DNA of 5,063 nucleotides from Thermoplasmata archaeon (GTDB taxonomy: Archaea; Thermoplasmatota; E2; DHVEG-1; B8-G13), in contig QMST01000052.1 of the NCBI GenBank assembly GCA_003649745.1, forward strand, positions 1-5,063. Direction: 5' to 3'. Positions 1-5,063 of this stretch are shown in pieces. How positions within the stretch are numbered: position 1 is the stretch's first letter; each line of letters begins with the position of its first letter. The notes beneath the pieces are model-generated. The model saw nothing but the letters and a program-made list of their open reading frames with translations, was not told the origin of the DNA and did not search any database. Made by a program: the position numbers and the translations under genes.

Positions 1-86
1 CGCGACCTCTTGATTTCTCAGCATATGCGAACCCTTTCAGCTGAGCTTATGAGTCAAGCGCTCTAACCAGCCTGAGCCACCCCGAC
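1..86 (-). tRNA. tRNA-Met (CAU), elongator type, with intron; 3' end cut off by window start
   Basis: Read on the minus strand, the gene begins at 86 with acceptor 5' strand GTCGGGG, then TG, D-stem GCTC/GAGC around loop AGGCTGGTTA, and G26. The anticodon stem CTTGA (54-58) pairs perfectly with TCAAG (9-13). The loop CTCATA+A carries anticodon CAT at 49-51. The stem closes only if 33 nt between loop positions 37 and 38 are removed. The variable region AGGTC (4-8) and the first three T-stem bases GCG (1-3) follow, and the rest lies outside the window. The anticodon stem lacks the three consecutive G-C pairs of initiator tRNA, so this is an elongator. The GTCGGGGTGGCTCAG start resembles archaeal elongator Met rather than the CAU-reading Ile tRNA. 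Met identity is likely, but the missing acceptor 3' strand prevents full confirmation. It is transcribed divergently from infB. Confidence 0.9.
15..47 (-). other. tRNA intron (33 nt) at canonical position 37/38 with bulge-helix-bulge
   Basis: On the minus strand, loop bases CTCA (50-53, positions 32-35) can pair with TGAG (17-20) in the intron. This gives a 4-bp central helix flanked by two 3-nt bulges: TAA (47-49) on the 5' side and AAA (14-16) on the 3' side. Cutting between the second and third bulge bases, as archaeal tRNA-splicing endonuclease does, removes 15-47 and restores a 7-base loop CTCATAA and a perfect anticodon stem. The outer helix is only about 2 bp (GC/GC), so the motif is of the relaxed type. 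A 6-bp intron hairpin CTCAGC/GCTGAG would compete with it. The boundaries are inferred from pairing and the cleavage rule. Confidence 0.85.
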
Positions 87-114
87 AGCTGGCTGAGAAG
101 TTTATAATTGGTAG

Positions 115-127
115 AATATTTAATAAA
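115..127 (-). promoter_or_regulatory. TATA-like element for the tRNA-Met gene
   Basis: On the minus strand this reads TTTATTAAATATT, centred about 35 bp upstream of the mature tRNA 5' end at 86. That spacing fits an archaeal box A with a start site a few bases ahead of the mature end. The call rests on position and composition only. The spacer is AT-rich throughout, so chance matches are common. Confidence 0.45.
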
Positions 128-170
128 GTTTCTATAACAGAACAAGAGGTTTTACCATAAAAATAAAAAA

Positions 171-180
171 CATTTATAAC
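171..180 (+). promoter_or_regulatory. TATA-like element for infB
   Basis: The sequence CATTTATAAC is preceded by an A-rich tract at 159-170 that could serve as a purine-rich TFB recognition element. About 25 bp downstream, a start site near 200-204 would give a short leader of about 25 nt carrying the ribosome binding site at 214-219. The whole 87-226 spacer is otherwise featureless and AT-rich. Confidence 0.5.
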
Positions 181-213
181 CCTACCAGAATTCTCTTCAT
201 AGACTTTATACTA

Positions 214-219
214 GGGGGT
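214..219 (+). promoter_or_regulatory. Ribosome binding site that sets the infB start
   Basis: GGGGGT lies 7 nt before the ATG at 227 but only 1 nt before the in-frame TTG at 221. Normal archaeal Shine-Dalgarno spacing therefore favours the ATG, giving a protein that begins MSKKTREKYL. Confidence 0.7.
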
Positions 220-226
220 ATTGAAT

Positions 227-2002
227 ATGTCCAAGAAAACAAGGGAGAAATATCTTAGACAACCTATAGTTAGCGTTCTTGGTCATGTAGACCATGGCAA
301 AACAACATTATTGGATTTTATAAGAGGATCAACAGTTGCAGCAAGAGAAGCAGGTGCTATAACACAGCATATTGGCGCTACTGAGGTTCCCATAGATGCA
401 ATCCATAATATTTGTGGAGACTTGCTTAAAGGTAAAAAATTCACGTTGCCTGGCTTGCTTTTTATAGACACACCTGGGCATCATGCTTTTACTACTCTTC
501 GTGCAAGAGGTGGAGCCCTGGCAGATTTGGCTGTTCTCATTGTGGATATAAATGAGGGGTTTAAACCACAAACATACGAGTCACTAAATATCCTGAAAAG
601 AAATAAAACACCCTTTGTTGTAGCTGTGAACAAAATTGATACTATAACCGGATGGGAAACATTTGATGATATTTTGTTTGAGAAAAGATTAGAAAAACAG
701 AGAACTCTAGCTAAGGATATTTTTGAGGAGAAAATCTATGAAATCATTGGAGTACTCTATGAGAATAAGTTTAAATCTGATATTTACAGCCGGATAAAAG
801 ATTTTAGTAGAAATGTTGCAATAGTCCCCATCTCAGCAAAAACTGGCGAGGGCATACCAGAGCTGCTTATGATACTAATAGGACTGGCGCAAAGATTTCT
901 AGAAAAAAGATTATTGGTGGAAAAAGGACCAGGCCGAGGTAGCGTGTTAGAGGTTAAAGAAGAAATTGGAATAGGTACAACAATAGATGCCATAATCTAC
1001 GATGGCATAGTAAAAAGCACAGACAACATCGTGGTAGGCACCTCAGATGAGCCTATATTAACAAAGATTAAAGCCTTGTTGAGACCAAAACCATTAGACG
1101 AGATTAGAGACCCCAGGGAAAAGTTTGATAGAGTTGAAGAAGTTCATGCCGCCTGTGGAGTTAAAATTTCTGCAACAAATCTAGAAAAAGTAATACCAGG
1201 TGCACCCTTGGTAGTTGCAATAGAGGAAAACTTAGCAAAGCTTATGGAGGAAGTAAAGAGGCAGAGTAAAATCGATATAGAATTAGATGAAGAAGGCATA
1301 ATCATAAAAGCAGATACAATAGGATCTCTAGAGGCGATAATATTTGAAGTAAGACAGAGAAATATCCCAATAAGAAAAGCCGAAGTAGGGCATGTATCAA
1401 AGAGAGATATAATTGATGCAAATGCCTCATCAAATCCTCTCTACAAGGTTATACTAGCTTTCAACGTGAAAATCCTGGCAGAGGCAAAAGAAGAACTTCT
1501 AACCTCTGATGTCGCTATATTTGAGGAAGACGTAATATACACGATGATGGAGAAATATGATGAGTGGATTGTTAGAAAAAAAGAAGAAATAGAAAAAGAA
1601 AAGAGAAAAGAATACACCTATCCTGGTATGATAAAATTTTTACCAGAATATGTTTTCAGAGCAAGCAACCCTGCTATAATAGGAGTAAGAGTACTTGGAG
1701 GTAGAATAAAACCAGGGATAAGATTAATGAGACAAGATGGAAAAGTAATTGGTGAAATAAAAAGCATACAATCTGAGAAAAAATCTTTAGACGAAGCAAT
1801 ACAGGGCCAAGAAGTTGCTATCTCAATCGATGGACCAACTGTTGGAAGACAGATCAAACCAGGTGATATACTATACACAGATATACCAGAGAATGATGCA
1901 AAAAAACTCATCGAACTTGATTTATTAAATGCTGATGAAAGAGATGTTTTAAACAAGATCATAGAGATAAAAAGAACGATAGATAGATTCTGGGGGATGT
2001 GA
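227..2002 (+). CDS. infB: Translation initiation factor aIF5B (IF2/eIF5B family GTPase)
   Basis: This is a cytoplasmic GTPase that promotes ribosomal subunit joining and initiator tRNA placement late in initiation. The 591-aa product has every GTPase motif: G1 GHVDHGKT (19-26), the G2 threonine in AGAITQHIG (42-50, T46), G3 DTPGH (81-85), G4 NKID (135-138) and G5 SAK (203-205). Domain II beta-barrel sequence follows from about 230. Domain III holds GSLEAI (366-371). A charged helix rich in Lys and Glu then leads to the C-terminal barrel, from YPGMIKFLP at about 465, which binds the tRNA acceptor end in this family. The length and the absence of a bacterial-type N-terminal extension are typical of archaeal aIF5B, and I see no intein or frameshift. 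The ATG at 227 is chosen over TTG at 221 because of the ribosome binding site. The gene is divergent from tRNA-Met and 48 bp upstream of the ATP synthase genes. Confidence 0.97.
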   Translation: MSKKTREKYLRQPIVSVLGHVDHGKTTLLDFIRGSTVAAREAGAITQHIGATEVPIDAIHNICGDLLKGKKFTLPGLLFIDTPGHHAFTTLRARGGALADLAVLIVDINEGFKPQTYESLNILKRNKTPFVVAVNKIDTITGWETFDDILFEKRLEKQRTLAKDIFEEKIYEIIGVLYENKFKSDIYSRIKDFSRNVAIVPISAKTGEGIPELLMILIGLAQRFLEKRLLVEKGPGRGSVLEVKEEIGIGTTIDAIIYDGIVKSTDNIVVGTSDEPILTKIKALLRPKPLDEIRDPREKFDRVEEVHAACGVKISATNLEKVIPGAPLVVAIEENLAKLMEEVKRQSKIDIELDEEGIIIKADTIGSLEAIIFEVRQRNIPIRKAEVGHVSKRDIIDANASSNPLYKVILAFNVKILAEAKEELLTSDVAIFEEDVIYTMMEKYDEWIVRKKEEIEKEKRKEYTYPGMIKFLPEYVFRASNPAIIGVRVLGGRIKPGIRLMRQDGKVIGEIKSIQSEKKSLDEAIQGQEVAISIDGPTVGRQIKPGDILYTDIPENDAKKLIELDLLNADERDVLNKIIEIKRTIDRFWGM

Positions 2003-2008
2003 TTTTAC

Positions 2009-2022
2009 AAAAAATATAATAA
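2009..2022 (+). promoter_or_regulatory. Possible TATA-like element ahead of the ATP synthase operon
   Basis: The 48-bp gap between infB and the subunit H gene contains AAAAAATATAATAA. A start site about 25 bp downstream would fall at 2040-2042 and leave almost no leader, so transcription would be nearly leaderless or would read through from infB. No T-rich terminator separates the genes; the longest T-run in the gap is TTTT at 2003-2006. This is a weak call based on composition. Confidence 0.3.
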
Positions 2023-2050
2023 TAGATTACAAATACGGGTAAATGAAAAT

Positions 2051-2368
2051 ATGCGGGGAAAAACTGTTATAAGAGAGATAAAAGAAGCTGAGAAGAAAGC
2101 AGAGGAGAGAATAAACAAGGCAAAAGTTGAAGCTGAGAAGATAATAAAAATGGCTGAGGATGAAAGTAATAAAGAAAAAGAAAGAATAATAAAAGATGTA
2201 AACAAAAAGGCACAGATACAGATAAAAAAGGCAGAGAAAGATGCAGAGAAGGCTGCATCTGAAATACTAAAAAATGCAGATGAGGAAATTAAAAAGATAG
2301 AAGATAAAGTGAGAAAGAAGATAGATAAGGCTGTTGAGATTATCATTGAGAGAATAATAGAGGGATAA
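2051..2368 (+). CDS. ahaH: A-type ATP synthase subunit H (peripheral stalk)
   Basis: The product is 105 aa, highly charged (Lys/Glu with regularly spaced Ala and Ile), has no hydrophobic segment and is predicted to be almost entirely one long alpha-helical coiled coil. Repeats such as EAEKKAEERINKAKVEAEK show the alanine-rich spacing seen in archaeal subunit H and its relatives, bacterial/eukaryotic V-ATPase subunit G. Subunit H pairs with subunit E to form the peripheral stalk holding the catalytic head against subunit I. Sequence alone is low in complexity, so the assignment leans on position directly before subunit I in the standard H-I-K-E order. The ATG at 2051 follows a weak GGG at 2037-2039, 11 nt upstream, so initiation may be modest. 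The stop is 1 bp from the next start, implying translational coupling. Confidence 0.88.
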   Translation: MRGKTVIREIKEAEKKAEERINKAKVEAEKIIKMAEDESNKEKERIIKDVNKKAQIQIKKAEKDAEKAASEILKNADEEIKKIEDKVRKKIDKAVEIIIERIIEG

Positions 2369-2369
2369 A

Positions 2370-4364
2370 ATGCTTTTTCCAGAGAGGATGGTAAAAACCT
2401 CGATAGTTGTTCATCAGTCCTATCTAGAGAAACTGATAAACACTCTGCATGAAAAAGGCATAATGCAAATAATAGATATTTCTAGAGAAAACCCGGATGT
2501 TTTGAAAGAGATAGAAAAAAGCGAGATGCATCCTGATGCAGCCATATGTGCAAACTATGAGATAAGATTACTTAGACTAATTGAGATACTTAAAAAATTT
2601 AGACCCAAAAAAGGTTTTTTAGAGGGTTTAATTAACCCAGTGGTGCCTGAGAAAAAACCTATAAGTTACAAAACTTTGAATGAACTTTTTGATCAAACAG
2701 AGGAATTATTAGGTAAAGTTGAAAACGAGATAATCGAAAGTGAAAAACAAATAACATCTATAGAAGAAGAGATTAAGGATATTGAGGTTAAATTATCAAA
2801 TGTTAATTATCTTCTAGATCTGGATATTGATCTTTCTTATATTGGGACCTCAAAATATTTGGTGATAAAAGCTGGTATAACAAATAATATAGAGATGTTA
2901 AAGGAGAAACTAGAAGACACTGCTGAGATATGGAGTAAAAAATTTGTTGAAAACAAAAAACAGTATTACTGGGCAGTTGTAATAGCAGCTCACATATCAG
3001 ATATCGAAAAAGTTGAAAAAACATGTAAGGAGCTGGTTAGAGAATTTGATTTAAGAAACTTAAAAGGCACACCTAGAGAGTTTTCTGATAATCTTAAGAA
3101 CAAGAAAAAAGAATTAGAAGATAAAAAAAGAGAGTTGATTCTGAAGCTTAGAAAATTTTCAGAGAAAAACTTTTGGGAGCTTTTGGCATTCAAAGAGGCT
3201 GTCCAGATAGAGAAAATAAGGAGAGAAATTCCCAGCAGTTTTGCAAAAACATCTTATACATATGTTATCCAAGGTTGGATGATGGAGAAAGAAAAAGAAA
3301 ACCTGGAGGATCTTGTTAAAAATGCAACAGATGATCACGCGGTTTGTGAGTTTGAAAAAGCCTTGTCAAACCCAGAGGAACCACCGGTTCACATAGAACT
3401 TTCGAAATGGACAAAACCATTCAAACCTTTGCTAGCATTATTTGGTCTGCCAAAATATAATGAAATCAACCCAACTGCGTTTATGGGGTTTTCATTTGCA
3501 CTAATGTTTGGTTTCATGCTAGGAGACGCAGGGTATGGTTTGATTATACTTTTCCTTTCCTTGTTTGCCTATTTCAAGCTGGGGAAACATAGTCCAATGA
3601 TAAAAAATTGGTCATATATTGGTACACTATTAGGTCTGTTTACCACTATCTTTGGTTTTTTATTTAATAGCTTTTTTGGTGACCTGGTGCCAAGGTTTTT
3701 TGGAAGTGAGCTGTATAGTATAACAATAGCCAGCATTCATCTTCCAATAGATGGATTACGAAATCCTTTGGTTATCTTACAGATAGCTTTAATATTGGGT
3801 CTAATCCATCTTAATCTAGGATTGGTGCTAGGCTTTTATCAAAATTATAAGAGAAGAAATTTTAAGGGCATGCTATGTGATCAAGTTTCATATTTCCTGC
3901 TACAGCCTTTCGGTGGCGCTCTTATTGGAAAATACTTGTTAAAACTATGGGACTTACCAAGTTCTTTTCAACTTGTTTGCATGGTTGGAGTATTAATAGG
4001 TCTTATTCTTTTAGCGTTAAAAGCCAAGGGAATGGCATTTATGAAGTTAATGGGTTTTGTAGGAGATTGGCTTTCATATGCAAGGTTGTTGGCTCTTGGT
4101 CTAGCAACAACTGGTATGGCCATGGCTTTCAATATTGTAGGTCAGCTTTTAGGAGATATGATCCATGTAGTCGTCACTATATTGATATTAATAGTTGCAC
4201 ACATAGTAACCTTAGGTTTACAAAGCCTAGGTTCTGCAGTTCATAGTTTAAGGTTACAATATGTGGAGTTTTTTAATAGATTTTATGAAGGTGGTGGAAA
4301 ACCATTTAGACCCTTTAGAGTAAAAAGAAAATATACCATAAAGAATGAAAATATGGAGGTGTAA
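2370..4364 (+). CDS. atpI: A-type ATP synthase subunit I (membrane stator, a-subunit equivalent)
   Basis: The 664-aa product is the membrane stator that carries the ion half-channels against the K ring. Residues 1 to about 365 form the cytoplasmic arm that contacts the peripheral stalks, with coiled-coil stretches around 110-140 and 230-265. From about 371 the protein is membrane-embedded, with roughly seven to eight hydrophobic helices starting at FMGFSFALMFGFMLGDAGYG (D386 in the conserved GDAGYG). The essential arginine is R572 in SYARLLALGLA. The second conserved arginine is R628 in HSLRLQYVEFF, matching yeast Vph1 R735 and R799. E633 lies in the same conserved segment. The tail GGGKPFRPF is a family signature. 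Length is normal for the family. The ATG at 2370 follows AGAGGG (2359-2364) and gives the family-typical beginning MLFPERMVK. It sits 1 bp after subunit H and its last codons contain the ribosome binding site for K. Confidence 0.96.
   Translation: MLFPERMVKTSIVVHQSYLEKLINTLHEKGIMQIIDISRENPDVLKEIEKSEMHPDAAICANYEIRLLRLIEILKKFRPKKGFLEGLINPVVPEKKPISYKTLNELFDQTEELLGKVENEIIESEKQITSIEEEIKDIEVKLSNVNYLLDLDIDLSYIGTSKYLVIKAGITNNIEMLKEKLEDTAEIWSKKFVENKKQYYWAVVIAAHISDIEKVEKTCKELVREFDLRNLKGTPREFSDNLKNKKKELEDKKRELILKLRKFSEKNFWELLAFKEAVQIEKIRREIPSSFAKTSYTYVIQGWMMEKEKENLEDLVKNATDDHAVCEFEKALSNPEEPPVHIELSKWTKPFKPLLALFGLPKYNEINPTAFMGFSFALMFGFMLGDAGYGLIILFLSLFAYFKLGKHSPMIKNWSYIGTLLGLFTTIFGFLFNSFFGDLVPRFFGSELYSITIASIHLPIDGLRNPLVILQIALILGLIHLNLGLVLGFYQNYKRRNFKGMLCDQVSYFLLQPFGGALIGKYLLKLWDLPSSFQLVCMVGVLIGLILLALKAKGMAFMKLMGFVGDWLSYARLLALGLATTGMAMAFNIVGQLLGDMIHVVVTILILIVAHIVTLGLQSLGSAVHSLRLQYVEFFNRFYEGGGKPFRPFRVKRKYTIKNENMEV
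4355..4361 (+). promoter_or_regulatory. Strong ribosome binding site for subunit K, inside the end of the subunit I gene
   Basis: GGAGGTG is a full match to the archaeal anti-Shine-Dalgarno complement. It lies 8 nt before the TTG at 4370. It overlaps the last three sense codons of the subunit I gene, so ribosomes ending I are placed to begin K. It is the strongest such site in the window, in keeping with K being needed in many copies per complex. Confidence 0.85.
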
Positions 4365-4369
4365 AAAAA

Positions 4370-4444
4370 TTGGATAGAAAAAAATTGGCAATATTGGTGC
4401 TGGTAGGAACAACAATGTTACTAGCTACTGGCTTTGCAACAGCG
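4370..4444 (+). other. Signal-peptide-like N-terminal segment of subunit K
   Basis: Residues 1-25 have a basic start (MDRKK), a hydrophobic core (LAILVLVGTTMLLATGF) and an A-T-A ending before QETTAQE, which is the layout of a cleavable signal peptide. It could instead remain as a fifth membrane helix. Compact four-helix K proteins such as E. hirae NtpK (about 156 aa) start directly at the first hairpin and lack it. Cleavage after A25 is inference. Confidence 0.6.
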
Positions 4445-4948
4445 CAAGAAACTACAGCGCAAGAAAAACAAACACAATCTATGGTTGTACTAGCCTGTAC
4501 AATAGCCATGGCAATTGCAGGTATTGCATCTGCAACTGGTCTAGGAGTCGCGGGGGTCAGTGCTGCAGCAGTTACAGCTGAAAAACCTGAGCTTTTCGCA
4601 AAATCACTCATACTTCAGATGCTGCCTATGACACAGACAATTTATGCTTTGATAACATCTATACTGCTACTCATGGGTGCAGGTTTACTAGGTGGAAAAG
4701 CAGCTATGGACTTAAGCGACCCAGCAATGGGCACGGCAGCAGTGTTTACTGGTTTACTAGTAGGACTAACAGGTCTATCTGCAATAAACCAAGGGATTAT
4801 ATCAAGCGCTGGTATCTCAGCCACTGGAAGATCCCCTAACATTACAGGAAGAGCAATAATATTTGCAGTAATGCCTGAAACAATAGCTATATTTGGTTTC
4901 CTAGTAGCACTGCTCATAATGGTACTAGGTCTCAAAAAACTAGATTAA
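4370..4948 (+). CDS. atpK: A-type ATP synthase subunit K (rotor-ring proteolipid), two-hairpin form
   Basis: This 192-aa membrane protein forms the ion-carrying ring that rotates against subunit I. After a hydrophobic N-terminal segment (6-25) and a polar Gln/Glu/Thr linker (26-36), two homologous hairpins follow: helices at about 37-70 and 75-107, then about 120-152 and 158-188. The repeat is visible as LILQMLPMTQTIYALI (80-95) against IIFAVMPETIAIFGFL (163-178). Only the second hairpin has the ion-binding carboxylate, E170; the first has T88-Q89 instead. L85, T88, Q89, Q141 and E170 match the five Na+ ligands of Enterococcus hirae NtpK, and Y92 matches its nearby tyrosine, which suggests Na+ coupling. 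The single-site two-hairpin plan also resembles Thermococcales K as I recall it. The TTG start is supported by GGAGGTG 8 nt upstream. The next gene, subunit E, begins 45 bp downstream. Confidence 0.95.
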   Translation: MDRKKLAILVLVGTTMLLATGFATAQETTAQEKQTQSMVVLACTIAMAIAGIASATGLGVAGVSAAAVTAEKPELFAKSLILQMLPMTQTIYALITSILLLMGAGLLGGKAAMDLSDPAMGTAAVFTGLLVGLTGLSAINQGIISSAGISATGRSPNITGRAIIFAVMPETIAIFGFLVALLIMVLGLKKLD

Positions 4949-4993
4949 ACAAAAAAAAAACTTGCCTCAAAAATTGTAAAAACAAGGGGTAAC
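4949..4993 (+). other. A-rich K-E intergenic leader with possible competing hairpins
   Basis: This 45-nt gap opens with a run of ten A (4951-4960). CTTG (4961-4964) can pair with CAAG (4983-4986). The neighbouring CCTC (4965-4968) can pair, with one G-U, to the ribosome binding site GGGG (4986-4989). The two pairings exclude each other. Both are only 4 bp and may be chance. There is no plus-strand T-run, so no terminator is apparent. Confidence 0.3.
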
Positions 4994-5063
4994 ATGAGCA
5001 AAGAAAAAATAATAGAGAAAATAGAAAAGGATTGCAAAAAAGAAATAGACAGCATACTAAAAG
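4994..5063 (+). CDS. atpE: A-type ATP synthase subunit E (peripheral stalk), N-terminal fragment
   Basis: Only 23 complete codons are present before the window ends. They read MSKEKIIEKIEKDCKKEIDS and onward, a charged helix matching the usual start of archaeal subunit E (Lys/Glu-rich coiled coil that pairs with subunit H). The frame is open to the edge. The ATG follows AAGGGGT (4984-4990), a ribosome binding site at rather short spacing. The position after subunit K is where E sits in archaeal ATP synthase operons. The assignment therefore rests on context plus a short, compatible sequence. C14 is the only cysteine in the fragment. Confidence 0.85.
   Translation, partial: MSKEKIIEKIEKDCKKEIDSILK

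Noticed and set aside
15..47. The extra bases in the tRNA loop as a long anticodon arm or a pseudogene insertion
   Set aside because: Removing exactly these bases restores a perfect 5-bp stem and 7-base loop, and the bulge-helix-bulge geometry fits, so an intron explains it.
101..108. ATTATAAA on the minus strand as the tRNA promoter
   Set aside because: It is centred only about 18 bp upstream of the tRNA 5' end, too close for an archaeal box A; the element at 115-127 is better placed.
203..213. TTTATACT as a second TATA box for infB
   Set aside because: The start site it implies would fall at or after the infB start codon and would exclude the ribosome binding site.
221..226. Upstream in-frame TTG as the infB start
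   Set aside because: It would lie about 1 nt from the GGGGGT site, too close for normal initiation; the ATG at 227 has proper spacing and gives a normal N-terminus.
2005..2346. Long open frame on the minus strand, about 113 aa, opposite subunit H
   Set aside because: It is a low-complexity Ser/Phe/Ile-rich shadow of a Lys/Glu-rich coiled-coil gene, with no support for its own expression.
3947..4246. Plus-strand open frame of about 99 aa in another frame inside the subunit I gene
   Set aside because: It lies wholly within the strongly supported membrane domain of subunit I, and its translation looks like a frame-shifted reading with no recognisable domain.
4315..4935. Minus-strand open frames opposite subunit K
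   Set aside because: These Ala/Pro/Ile-rich frames mirror the repetitive hydrophobic K coding sequence and have no independent evidence.

Overview
This is an AT-rich archaeal window, most likely from a euryarchaeal lineage. The evidence is an archaeal translation initiation factor (aIF5B), the archaeal A-type ATP synthase gene order H-I-K-E, a tRNA intron bounded by a bulge-helix-bulge motif, TATA-like promoter elements and strong Shine-Dalgarno sites. Arginine is encoded mostly by AGA/AGG. I cannot name a genus.

Layout. At the left edge, on the minus strand and cut by the window start, lies an intron-containing elongator tRNA-Met(CAU). A spacer of about 140 bp follows, AT-rich, with divergent TATA-like elements: one facing the tRNA and one facing infB. 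All remaining genes are on the plus strand: infB (aIF5B, 591 aa), then after 48 bp the start of an A-type (V-type-like) ATP synthase operon. That operon reads subunit H (peripheral stalk), subunit I (membrane stator, 664 aa), subunit K (rotor-ring proteolipid, 192 aa) and the first 23 codons of subunit E, cut by the window end. H and I are 1 bp apart and I and K 5 bp apart, so they are almost certainly co-transcribed and translationally linked. The catalytic genes (C, F, A, B, D in typical archaeal operons) would be expected beyond the right edge.

How the parts work together. H and E form the coiled-coil peripheral stalk that ties the catalytic head to the membrane. I carries the ion half-channels and the essential arginines next to the rotor. 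K forms the rotating ring. K is a two-hairpin (four-helix) proteolipid with an ion-binding carboxylate only in the second hairpin. It keeps the full set of residues that bind Na+ in the Enterococcus hirae NtpK ring, which points to a Na+-coupled machine with few ions per turn. K also has a signal-peptide-like N-terminal extension and a TTG start set by a strong ribosome binding site inside the end of the I gene.

I see no mobile element, CRISPR array or undescribed system. The region is mostly ordinary housekeeping sequence. The points worth checking are the coupling ion and N-terminal processing of K, and the structure of the tRNA intron.
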